64,000 nt of DNA from Bacillus_BE sp042263505 (GCF_042263505.1 NZ_JBHKFI010000023.1:11262-75261); one strand, 5' to 3'; positions 34,119-41,825 are shown, counted from the first letter of the stretch. Numbers and translations: made by a program. The notes: generated from the letters alone by a model not told the origin.

Positions 34119-34892
34119 ATGTGGAATTCAATAATGGGAAAAACAGTCGTTGTTACCGGAGCCAGCAAAGGCATTGGCAAAGGAATTGCTCGAGTGTTTG
34201 CGAAGGCAGGAGCAAATGTCGCGGTTGTTTCGCGAAATTTTGAGGCATCAGAAAATACGGCTAAAGAATTACAGGGGGCTGGGGGCAGTGCCGAGGCTTT
34301 TGTTGGGGAGGTCACGAATCTAGAGTCCATGCAGGCAATGGCGAAGAGTGTGGTGGATACCTTTGGGGGAATTGATATTCTTTGTGCCAATGCTGGGATT
34401 TTTCCAAGCTCAACGATAGAATTAATGACAGCAGAGGATTGGGATCTTGTTATGAACACGAATGCAAAAGGGAGTTTGTTCTCCATCCAAGCCTGTTTGC
34501 CATATTTAAAGGAAGCTGAGTACGGAAGGATCATTCTCACCTCCTCGATTACTGGTCCTGTTACAGGCTATCAAGGCTGGTCCCACTATGCTGCAAGCAA
34601 AGCGGCACAGTTGGGATTTATGAAAAGTGCGGCTCTAGAATTAGCGGGCAGCAATATCACTGTGAATGCTGTTTTGCCTGGCAATATCCAAACGGAAGGA
34701 CTAGAGGGTTTGAGGGATGACTATTTAAAGAAAATGACGAACTCCATTCCGTTAAAACGGTTGGGAACCCCTGAAGATATTGGTTATAGTGCCCTATTTT
34801 TGGCATCGAAGGAGGCTGGATTTATCACGGCCCAAACGATTATCGTAGACGGTGGCCAAATTGTTCCTGAGAGCTTAGATGCAATGGTGTAA
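34119..34892 (+). CDS. SDR family oxidoreductase (FabG-like)
   Basis: The ATG at 34119 is preferred over GTG 34107; AGAGGTG lies 10 nt upstream. 257 residues with GASKGIGKG for NAD(P), NAGIFPS, the Ser in TSSITG and YAASK (Tyr-x3-Lys), and the C-terminal ITAQTIIVDGGQ. Position inside the catabolic operon suggests oxidation or reduction of the alcohol or aldehyde formed by the PLP enzyme. It is not needed for fatty-acid synthesis by context. Confidence 0.85.
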   Translation: MWNSIMGKTVVVTGASKGIGKGIARVFAKAGANVAVVSRNFEASENTAKELQGAGGSAEAFVGEVTNLESMQAMAKSVVDTFGGIDILCANAGIFPSSTIELMTAEDWDLVMNTNAKGSLFSIQACLPYLKEAEYGRIILTSSITGPVTGYQGWSHYAASKAAQLGFMKSAALELAGSNITVNAVLPGNIQTEGLEGLRDDYLKKMTNSIPLKRLGTPEDIGYSALFLASKEAGFITAQTIIVDGGQIVPESLDAMV

Positions 34893-34928
34893 GATCGCTA
34901 TTTTTTAAAACAAGTAGGTGTTGAAATT

Positions 34929-35696
34929 ATGTCACTGGCTTATGAAAAAAGGAAAAAAGAAATCCTTGAACGATTATTAGAGGAAGAAAAGCTCTATGTT
35001 CCAGATCTCGCTGAAACCTTAAATGTTTCAACCGAAACGATACGTCGGGATTTGGATCGATTAGAGAAGGAAGGGAAGTTGAAAAAGGTATATGGGGGAG
35101 CGGTGCTGGCGAGTAATAATCCATTAGAACCCCCTTTTGATCAAAAATCTTTTATTAATTCTTCGGAAAAGCAGGCGATTGGCCGAATGGCTGCTTCTAC
35201 CATTGAAGACGGGGATATTATCATGATTGGTAACGGCACGACGGCGCTTGAAATTATTCATCATTTATCTGAAAAGAGGGATTTGACGCTCATTACCCAC
35301 TCTGCTCCCGCCTTGCTGCTGGCAATGGAAATCTTTCGTGGACGCATTATTTTCATTGGCGGAGAAATAGATACCCAGCAAAAATCATCTGTTGGTCCTT
35401 TAGCAGAACTGACTTTAAAGAAGATAAAAGCGAATAAAGCTTTCATCTCAGCTGGCGGGGTCTCATTAACCGAGGGCATCACCGATTATGACTTACAAGA
35501 AGCCCACATGTCCCATCTGCTCGCCAATCGGTCAGATGAATTAATCGTCCTCGCTGATCACACCAAAATGGGCGAAGCCACCTTCGCCAACATCTGTCCC
35601 ATCGAAGACGTCTCCACCATCGTCACCGACTGGAATTGCCCAGAAATCTGGCTTGAACATTTGCGAGAAAAAAACGTGAAAGTGTTGGTCGGGTGA
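34929..35696 (+). CDS. DeoR/GlpR-family transcriptional regulator
   Basis: 255 residues. The N-terminal DeoR helix-turn-helix reads LYVPDLAETLNVSTETIRRDLDRLEKEGKLKKVYGGAV. The C-terminal sugar-phosphate-isomerase-like sensor has MIGNGTTALEI, ITHSAPALL and LADHTKMG. It ends the operon and probably represses it until a phosphorylated intermediate binds, as is usual in this family; here the kinase product is the natural candidate. The stop overlaps a hairpin element. Confidence 0.88.
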   Translation: MSLAYEKRKKEILERLLEEEKLYVPDLAETLNVSTETIRRDLDRLEKEGKLKKVYGGAVLASNNPLEPPFDQKSFINSSEKQAIGRMAASTIEDGDIIMIGNGTTALEIIHHLSEKRDLTLITHSAPALLLAMEIFRGRIIFIGGEIDTQQKSSVGPLAELTLKKIKANKAFISAGGVSLTEGITDYDLQEAHMSHLLANRSDELIVLADHTKMGEATFANICPIEDVSTIVTDWNCPEIWLEHLREKNVKVLVG

Positions 35697-35757
35697 AGCA
35701 TGGGGGCGGTTCTCTGCTTCCTTTTAAAGGAAACAAGGAACCGCCCCCATGCTTTTT
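35695..35757. repeat. GGGACGG hairpin element, compensated variant
   Basis: GCATGGGGGCGGTTCTCTGC and AAGGAACCGCCCCCATGC; both arms carry GGGGGCGG/CCGCCCCC. It starts at the DeoR stop. Confidence 0.85.
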
Positions 35758-35768
35758 CCATGACTTTA

Positions 35769-35963
35769 TTAAGGATGAATTTTCTGTACTCTTCCTATCT
35801 GTCCATCTGTCAGCCTGACTTTAATACCGTGAGGGTGAGTGCCCGAATTGGTGAGAATATCTTTTACGATGCCCCTAGTAAGCTTTCCGCTTTTTTGATC
35901 CTTTTTCAAGACGATATCAACAACCATCCCCGGTAATACGTCTTTCCGATTTTGCCCGTTCAT
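35769..35963 (-). CDS. ywbE: YwbE family protein
   Basis: 64 residues beginning MNGQNRKDVLPGMVVDIVLKKDQKSG, with GIVKDILTNSGTHPHGIKVRL and GRVQKIHP; this is the conserved YwbE signature, a small SH3/KOW-like beta barrel of unknown function, thought to bind nucleic acid. Its ATG overlaps the upstream stop in TAATG, so it is translated with the preceding small gene. Confidence 0.9.
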   Translation of the reverse strand: MNGQNRKDVLPGMVVDIVLKKDQKSGKLTRGIVKDILTNSGTHPHGIKVRLTDGQIGRVQKIHP

Positions 35964-36157
35964 TAAACACCCATTTTTCTGCGAGTATTGCTTGGCTTCT
36001 TCGTTTGCTGGCTCTTCATCTTTTTTGTAGAAAGGTCGTTATTCGTTTTTCCTTTACCAGTGGAGGTCTGGTTCTTTTTGTTTTCAAGCTGCTGCTTAAT
36101 TGCTTCTTGCAGGCTGATTTTCTTTTTAGGTGCCTCAATCTGATTTTTCTCAGTCAA
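35963..36157 (-). CDS. Small basic disordered protein, ywbE partner
   Basis: A TTG start at 36157, 6 nt after AAAGGAGG, is chosen; the longer open frame has no ribosome site. The 64-residue product (LTEKNQIEAPKKKISLQ...) is rich in Lys, Gln, Thr and Ser with no predicted globular core. It overlaps ywbE by one base. Basic unstructured partners of KOW-like proteins may bind RNA; that is inference. I do not recognise the family. Confidence 0.6.
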   Translation of the reverse strand: MTEKNQIEAPKKKISLQEAIKQQLENKKNQTSTGKGKTNNDLSTKKMKSQQTKKPSNTRRKMGV

Positions 36158-36370
36158 AGGAAAAACCTCCTTTTTGAATGTGATTGTTAGTCCAGTATAA
36201 TCTAATTCACATATTTGTGAAAGAAAGGTGAAGGGAAACATGGAAAAAGATTATGTTTTTCTAAGTTAAATCAAATCATTCCCTAAATTTTCCTCTCTTT
36301 AAATAGAGCTCATTGTTCAAACTCATGTTACAATGGGAAAGACTATTTTAAAAGTGAGTAGGTGAACAAC

Positions 36371-36745
36371 ATGATCGAGGTAAAAGCATCTCCACTAAGT
36401 GATGGAGAATTTAATAGAGGGGTATTTGCTACACAAGATATCAAAAAAGGTGAGCTTATACATGAAGCCCCGGTAATTTCTTATCCAAACGACCAGCATC
36501 AATACATTGAGCAAACCTTATTGGGGGATTATGCATTTGAATATGGGATCAATCATTCTGCGATCCTTCTAGGCTATGGAATGTTGTTTAACCATTCTTA
36601 TGAACCTAATGCTACCTATGAGATTAATTTTGAAAATCACACATTTGACTTCTACGCATACACGGATATAAAAGCAGGAGACGAAATTCTAATCAATTAT
36701 AATGGCGACGTTGATGACAAAGCCCGACTATGGTTTGATCAGTAA
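36371..36745 (+). CDS. SET-domain protein lysine methyltransferase-like
   Basis: ATG at 36371 after TAGGTGA. 124 residues forming a minimal SET domain: RGVFATQDIKKGELI at the N-terminus, the GYGMLFNHSYEPNA motif (NHS of the SAM pocket) and the catalytic-Tyr region GDEILINYNGD. No pre-SET or post-SET cysteines. SET proteins transfer methyl from SAM to lysine; short bacterial versions have few known targets. It stands alone between other small genes. Confidence 0.82.
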   Translation: MIEVKASPLSDGEFNRGVFATQDIKKGELIHEAPVISYPNDQHQYIEQTLLGDYAFEYGINHSAILLGYGMLFNHSYEPNATYEINFENHTFDFYAYTDIKAGDEILINYNGDVDDKARLWFDQ

Positions 36746-36806
36746 GCATGGGGACGTTTCTCTGCTTCATTTTTCCAAAATGAAGCAAGGAACCGTCCCT
36801 ATGCTT
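36745..36806. repeat. GGGACGG hairpin element
   Basis: AGCATGGGGACGTTTCTCTG and AAGGAACCGTCCCTATGC, with GTTTC facing GAACC (partly mismatched). It joins the SET stop and the SGNH stop. Confidence 0.75.
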
Positions 36807-37495
36807 TATTCCACATACTCCCGTAGCGTATCAGCCCACACCACATAAGCATTCCCCAACAAATGGATTCCATCATTGGTATATTTAGGGTCGAGACCAG
36901 TATGATTTAGCTTCAGTTTGCTATTAATGTCGATATAGAAAACGCTTTTCGAATCAGCAAGTGATTGAATTTCTCTGTTCAGTGCATCAATGTCCTTATT
37001 TTGTACAGGCCTTTCCCCTTCAACAACAGGAAGCACACTTTGAAGATAGATCTGCGTATGAGGAGAATCAGTTTGAATTGTAGATACTATGTTACGATAA
37101 CGTTTAAACACATGATTAACCTTTGTCCCAGAATTCAGGTCATTCACGCCAATTAAGAGAAAAAGCTTCTTTGGCTGAAGTTTTACAACATTGTTCAGCC
37201 TCTTTAAAACCCCTTTAGTAGTATCACTTTCAATCCCCCGGTTTACGACAAAAGTATGGGGGAAAAATTCATTCCACAAGCTTCTTTCCGTAATACTATC
37301 GCCCAAAAAGACAACATCTGCATGCTTGGTAGGTACATCATTAAATATGGAAACTCTTTGTTCATACTTCAGATGAATTTTCTTTTTAGGCAACTCCGCA
37401 TTTCCAGCATCTACTTTATAAAAAACAACGATTAACGCCATAATCAGGATGGCATTCAATATCAGTGATAATCTAAACCAAATATTTTTTTTCAT
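36806..37495 (-). CDS. SGNH/GDSL lipase-esterase family protein, membrane-anchored
   Basis: ATG at 37495 after GAGGTG. 229 residues: an N-terminal membrane helix (FRLSLILNAILIMALIVVFY), then the SGNH blocks VVFLGDSITERSLW (nucleophilic Ser), NRGIESDTT (Gly), LLIGVNDL (Asn) and the C-terminal DGIHLLGNAY (catalytic Asp-x-x-His). It should hydrolyse an ester outside the membrane, possibly O-acetyl groups on wall polymers, which is the role of many anchored SGNH proteins in Bacilli. The substrate is not known here. Confidence 0.87.
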   Translation of the reverse strand: MKKNIWFRLSLILNAILIMALIVVFYKVDAGNAELPKKKIHLKYEQRVSIFNDVPTKHADVVFLGDSITERSLWNEFFPHTFVVNRGIESDTTKGVLKRLNNVVKLQPKKLFLLIGVNDLNSGTKVNHVFKRYRNIVSTIQTDSPHTQIYLQSVLPVVEGERPVQNKDIDALNREIQSLADSKSVFYIDINSKLKLNHTGLDPKYTNDGIHLLGNAYVVWADTLREYVE

Positions 37496-37504
37496 ATCGG
37501 GCAC

Positions 37505-37909
37505 CTCAACTTTGTTACTGGGTAAATTATACCTGAAAAAATGGTGAAGTAACAGGTTGGGTACAACTTAACATGTATAATAGCTTTTTTAGTGTTTTTT
37601 TATAAAAGTATTTTAATTGAAGAGCAGGTTTCTGCTTCTAAAAATGGGCTGAATAGTTAATGGTTTACTACCTCAAAAAATAGTAAAATCTGCTCATGTT
37701 TATACAAAAATACTTATGATTATAAACAAGTACTTGATTATTTTATGGAATTTCTGATATATTTTGAATATAATGATAAAATAAGGAAATAATTCAGAAA
37801 AATAGAAGTGGTACTTAAGTCATATTTTCTGTTAATTCTAAAAGTTCATATTCTAAAATCTATCAAATATGGTATATTTTAATAAAGTTAATCATGGGGA
37901 GTGAACGCC
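37505..37909. other. Divergent AT-rich control region
   Basis: About 400 nt between the SGNH gene and the PlcR-like regulator. It contains a remnant of the hairpin element (37621-37640, GAGCAGGTTTCTGCTTC), the inverted repeat at 37697-37728 and a TATAAT at 37769. No ORF is seen. Confidence 0.5.
37697..37728. promoter_or_regulatory. Inverted repeat upstream of the quorum regulator
   Basis: TGTTTATA (37697-37704) and TATAAACA (37721-37728), exact complements with 16 nt between. It lies ~40 nt upstream of a TATAAT at 37769-37774. It does not match the classic PlcR box. Possible autoregulatory operator. Confidence 0.4.
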
Positions 37910-38788
37910 TTGGAATACGAGATAGGGGACATTCTGAAATCCTTCCGTGAATATAAAGGCATGACGATCGAAGAATTAGCTGATGGCATTTGTACGACTG
38001 AAGAATTGATTTCTTTTGAAAAAGAGAAAACGTATCCAACGATTGAACAGCTTCACAACTTAGGAAACAAGCTTAATATTGAACTTTCTTATTTTTTTGA
38101 TGTTGCTTCAAAATCTACTATTAATTATTCAACGGCAGTTATTCATTTAATTGAAAAATATAAAGTAGAAAGAAATTATCATATTATTAACAATATTATA
38201 CAAAAAGAGACGAAAAATCCTTTATTTTGTAAAGGGTATTTAAAACAGTATTTAATGTGGCATGAAGGTATTTGCACATTTTATATACAGAACGATCTAA
38301 ATAAGGCAATCGAAATATTAAATAATGCAATAGTTATCACAAATCCAAGAAAATATAACTTAAATGAAAGAGAAACGGAAATATTAAATAGTATTGCTGT
38401 TTTATATTTAGAAAGTAAAGATTACCAAAGTGCTTTTCCAATTTTTTTAGAGGCATTAACAAATTTAGATAAACTACCACATATTTTAAATTCTAAAGTG
38501 AAAATTAGAGTTTTATTTGGATTATCACAAGTGTTTACTGAGTTAGGTCACTATAATGAATCTATCACAAATTGTCAAAAGGGTATAAATATTTGTATTA
38601 ACGAAGGTATTTTGTATGGACTAAATGAGTTTCACTATCAAATAGGAGAAAATTATATTAAGTTGGGTGAGATAGATAAGGGAAAAGAACATATAGAAAA
38701 GTGTCTCTTTTTATTAAAATTAGAGAATAAACCTAGATTAATGGAAATTATTGAGCATGAAGCAGAAAGGCTATTAGAAAGTTGCTAG
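37910..38788 (+). CDS. PlcR/NprR-like (RRNPP) HTH-TPR quorum-sensing regulator
   Basis: Start set at TTG 37910, 7 nt after GGGGAGTG; a GTG at 37901 lies within that site. 292 residues, close to PlcR (285). Residues ~1-65 are an Xre helix-turn-helix (LKSFREYKGMTIEELADGICTTEELISFEKEKTYPTIEQLHNLGNKLNIEL). Residues ~75-290 are TPR-like helices (YLESKDYQSAFPIFLEALTNLD, ELGHYNESITNCQKGINI, IKLGEIDKGKEHIEKCL). RRNPP proteins bind imported peptide pheromones in this TPR pocket. The gene is visibly more AT-rich than its neighbours, and a peptide gene follows 43 nt on. Confidence 0.9.
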   Translation: MEYEIGDILKSFREYKGMTIEELADGICTTEELISFEKEKTYPTIEQLHNLGNKLNIELSYFFDVASKSTINYSTAVIHLIEKYKVERNYHIINNIIQKETKNPLFCKGYLKQYLMWHEGICTFYIQNDLNKAIEILNNAIVITNPRKYNLNERETEILNSIAVLYLESKDYQSAFPIFLEALTNLDKLPHILNSKVKIRVLFGLSQVFTELGHYNESITNCQKGINICINEGILYGLNEFHYQIGENYIKLGEIDKGKEHIEKCLFLLKLENKPRLMEIIEHEAERLLESC

Positions 38789-38831
38789 TATAGATTCTAG
38801 TAGTAAATTTTATAAAATAGGAGGTAATTAG

Positions 38832-39002
38832 ATGAAAAAGCTATTAGTAAAAGGAATTTTAGTTCTGGGAATTTTAGGTGTTGCTGCTGTTGCTACAAAT
38901 TTAGATGATTTAGCCGGATATCCTCCGCTTCATAGTCCACAAATTCAGGAGATTGAACTTGCTGGAGGATTTACAACATTAGGATATCCGCCATTACATT
39001 AA
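38832..39002 (+). CDS. Peptide pheromone precursor with duplicated GYPPLH motif
   Basis: 56 codons, ATG 7 nt after AGGAGGT. The N-terminus MKKLLVKGILVLGILGVAAVA is a Sec signal peptide. The remainder carries LAGYPPLH (residues 27-34) and LGYPPLH (50-56, the exact C-terminus), separated by SPQIQEIELAGGFTT. In PapR the active heptapeptide is also the C-terminus. The two copies use different codons for three of six residues, with no amino-acid change, which points to selection on the peptide. The gene follows the regulator by 43 nt with no promoter visible, and a terminator follows. It lies too short to be listed by usual gene callers. No family known to me has this peptide. Confidence 0.85.
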   Translation: MKKLLVKGILVLGILGVAAVATNLDDLAGYPPLHSPQIQEIELAGGFTTLGYPPLH

Positions 39003-39093
39003 TATTTTTGGCTAGAAAACAAATCAAAGTATCTTAACTAATTTAAGAAATACTATTAGAATCTATTTAAACCACATAATAAAATCATCCAAT

Positions 39094-39128
39094 AAAAAAC
39101 AGGCATCCCACCAGATTGCCTGTTTTTT
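39094..39128 (+). terminator. Strong terminator after the pheromone gene
   Basis: Twelve-bp perfect stem AAAAAACAGGCA/TGCCTGTTTTTT with an 11-nt loop. It closes the regulator-pheromone unit. Confidence 0.88.
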
Positions 39129-39196
39129 ACTGCAAAATATTAAATTCATAATTGCGAGTGTGTTCGTTCAGATTGTTCTAGTCGGAATAATGGTGG

Positions 39197-39677
39197 ATGG
39201 AAGGTTTTTTCATAATCAAGACAATCTATTTCCACATACAAAAAAACAATGACCATCGCAGTGCTGATTTGCCAGCGAAGGAGAAGCTTGGCCCAAACAA
39301 TTCTCAGCAACCTGAAAATCACTTTGAGCAGCCTCTAAATAATAGGAAAGAAAATCATCAGGAACAGCAGACACAACAAACGGTATCAAAAGAAAAGCAG
39401 GTTTCCATATCAGTAGCAGATGCGTCCTTCAAAAAGCAAGGGGGACAATCCGAAAGAAATTAACACTAAAACAGAGACATCCCGCCTTCATTTTTTTTCA
39501 CGTGAAGAAGCGATTCAATTTGGGTTAAGCCGATTTACTTCAGAAGAGATTGCCGTCTATCAAAAAGCGAAAAAGAGGGGAATGACTCCTGAACAGGAGA
39601 AGATGGCGATTCAGATTGCCTATTCGCGTTTTTCGGAGGAAGAGGTTGCTGCACTGAAAGAGGCTTTGAGACAATAA
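39197..39677 (+). pseudogene. Small hydrophilic protein gene split by a frameshift
   Basis: Two overlapping reading frames appear to be parts of one gene. Frame one (39197-39463) gives KTIYFHIQKNNDHRSADLP, then a Gln/Asn/Glu-rich stretch. Frame two (from ~39430 to 39677) gives KSKGDNPKEINTKTETSRLHFFSREEA and two similar helices, GLSRFTSEEIAVYQKAKK and AYSRFSEEEVAALKEALR. The ATG at 39420 of the second frame has no ribosome site, so a one-base indel near 39428-39440 is likely. Function unknown. An alternative is two separate small genes. Confidence 0.5.
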
Positions 39678-39683
39678 AAAAAT

Positions 39684-39719
39684 ATGGTGACAGCCACCGC
39701 GATTGGGTGTCTGCCACCA
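39684..39719. repeat. Imperfect palindrome GGTGACAGCCACC...GGGTGTCTGCCACC
   Basis: Hairpin-forming sequence directly after the split gene; similar short GGTG...CACC palindromes occur in other Bacillaceae genomes. Confidence 0.45.
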
Positions 39720-39725
39720 ACAAGG

Positions 39726-39763
39726 GGGGAGCAAATCCTGGGGGGTGATTGCTCTCCTTTTTT
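39726..39763 (+). terminator. Rho-independent terminator
   Basis: GGGGAGCAA and TTGCTCTCC (one G-U pair) followed by six Ts. Confidence 0.7.
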
Positions 39764-39981
39764 CATGGGAAGAAAGGAAGGGCTTGAAAATTTGGACATT
39801 TTCAATAAATGAGGGTGACAGAATGAAAACATTTTGTCCTCCGCTTTTTCCCAAAAAGAATGAAATGTTACTATATCTAACATTATACGTTATATCATTC
39901 AAAAAATTAAGTAAAAAATTTAATTTTTTTGAAAATTTTATGTTATTATGTAATAAAACCTAACGTAAAAGGAGGTGCTCT

Positions 39982-41361
39982 ATGTTTTTATTAAATAGAA
40001 GAAAAGAAAGAGAGTTGCCAGTAGAAGAAACAACATTGAGCGATAACCAGCCAATCGATGGTCAGGTTCAAGTGGCAGCTGATCAGTTGGATGGAATGGT
40101 TGAGCAAATGAAGCTTGCGGCAGAATCTTTGGAGCAAACCTCGACGTCCAGTAAGGAAAGTACACTTGATTTGATCCGTCATATTGAAAAAACGGTGGAG
40201 AATACCTTAAAAGTAGCGGAGAAAATGCGAGGCATTGAATCCTCCGCCCAGGAAATCTCGAGCTTCTCTGAAGAGATTCATGCGAATAGCGAATCTTCCT
40301 TTCAAGAGTTAATGGTTTCGATGGATTCCCTTCACAAGCTAAAAAATAGTATAAGTCAATTGTCGGAAGGACATGTCTTGCTTTTAAAGCAAATGGAACA
40401 ACTTGTCAATCATTCGAATAAAATTAATGAAATCATTCATACAATTGGAGCGATTTCACAAAGGACGCGAATTCTTGCTTTGAATGCTGCGATTGAGGCC
40501 GCACGGGCAGGAGATCACGGGAAAGGATTTACTGTTGTGGCCAATGAGGTGGGCATCCTCGCCAATCAAACATCTCAGGCGGTAGAAGAAACGAGGGAGA
40601 ATATCGGGATTATTCAAGGTGAAATTGAAGTATCCACTGATATGATGAAAAGGGAAACGGAGCAGGTGCTTAAGGGCTCAAGCGAACTTAGAGTCGTGCT
40701 TAAGCATATGGGAACCTTTAAAGAAAACCTCAGTAATATCAATGAAATGGTTTCTGATTCGACGGAAGCTGTTGGGATTCAAACGCTAGAAGTTGTGGAA
40801 ATTGCCAATCTTCTGGATGAAATATCAGAAATGTCGCTCCATAATAAGGATTTAGCGTATCGTGTGACCTTGGATATGAACGAACAGCATGATAGCATTG
40901 GGCAAATTCTTTCCACGAGTCGCTCGCTCACGAATACTTCGAATGAGCTCCAAAAAATCGTCAATCGAAAGCAATTAATTGTCAATCATCTACAGGTTGA
41001 TCAGCAAATCATTGAAGACGTGCAGAGGAAAATCTCGGAATTTTTAGAGGCTTCTACTTTAGAGAACCTGGATCCCAATCTCCATGAGCTAGAGTTGAAT
41101 CGGTTTTTAGAAGAAAATTCCGAGCTTGAGGCCATCTGGACGAATCGCCTTGATGGAACCTTTATTTATTCCAATCCACCTGCAGGGCTTGTGAATGCAA
41201 AGGCGCGTTCATGGTTTATTCAAGCCATTCATGGACAACCATTCGTGTCTGAGCCTTATATCTCTGCCTTAACCAAGAGCCTCTGTATCACGATTTCATA
41301 TCCAATCCGCTGGGACCAAGAAATTGTCGGGGTGCTCGGTGTAGATGTCGTCTCCGGGTAA
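39982..41361 (+). CDS. Soluble chemoreceptor with C-terminal Cache-like domain
   Basis: 459 residues, start 9 nt after AAGGAGGTG. No membrane helix anywhere. Residues ~25-350 are coiled coil, with the conserved signalling tip RTRILALNAAIEAARAGDHGKGFTVVANEVGILANQTSQAVEET near 165-205. Residues ~365-459 resemble a Cache/PDC sensor: ARSWFIQAIHGQPFVSEPYIS, KSLCITISYPI and GVLGVDVV. Cache domains normally sit outside the membrane at the N-terminus, so this inverted cytoplasmic layout is unusual. It would send signals to CheA/CheW from an internal ligand. A weak hairpin follows at 41371. Confidence 0.87.
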   Translation: MFLLNRRKERELPVEETTLSDNQPIDGQVQVAADQLDGMVEQMKLAAESLEQTSTSSKESTLDLIRHIEKTVENTLKVAEKMRGIESSAQEISSFSEEIHANSESSFQELMVSMDSLHKLKNSISQLSEGHVLLLKQMEQLVNHSNKINEIIHTIGAISQRTRILALNAAIEAARAGDHGKGFTVVANEVGILANQTSQAVEETRENIGIIQGEIEVSTDMMKRETEQVLKGSSELRVVLKHMGTFKENLSNINEMVSDSTEAVGIQTLEVVEIANLLDEISEMSLHNKDLAYRVTLDMNEQHDSIGQILSTSRSLTNTSNELQKIVNRKQLIVNHLQVDQQIIEDVQRKISEFLEASTLENLDPNLHELELNRFLEENSELEAIWTNRLDGTFIYSNPPAGLVNAKARSWFIQAIHGQPFVSEPYISALTKSLCITISYPIRWDQEIVGVLGVDVVSG

Positions 41362-41825
41362 AGTCCGATCAGTGCCTGAAGCTCATTTTAGAGTTGCAGG
41401 CACTTAAAATGCGAGAGTCGCGCATATCCCTCTACACTTAATTTGCAAGCCCTACCAAAATAGACTCATCTGCCTCTACCAAAATTTCAACACTTTATCC
41501 ATTGAAATAACATTGACTTTATTCTACAAAAGATTAAAATACATATGTTAGCATACATGAAAACGGTAAAATGGTGGAGTTTATTCTGTCCTTATTTGGG
41601 TTGAAGCAAGCTAGTAAAAAAATGAATAGAAACCTTTTTTATCATTGAAATCTTAATGGATTTCTCTTTTTGTATGTCCAATTTTAATGGAAGTGATTGG
41701 TGCAAAGTTTTCGAAGAATAATAGATTGAACGAGTCGAGGAAATAAAATTATTTTAATATTCTAACAAAAATGTATTTTTATTTATAAAAGTTAATCATA
41801 AGCCAAAAAGGTGGGAACATCGTAT
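41362..41825. other. Intergenic leader before the first TagF-like gene
   Basis: Contains a hairpin AGTGCCTG/CAGGCACT (41371-41404) after the chemoreceptor and a short GAAATC/GATTTC hairpin with a T-run (41647-41671) that could act as an attenuator. No ORF is seen. Confidence 0.45.

Noticed and set aside
37560..37910. Classic PlcR box (TATGNAN4TNCATA)
   Set aside because: I searched by eye upstream of the regulator and of the peptide gene and found no match, so the regulator probably has its own operator.
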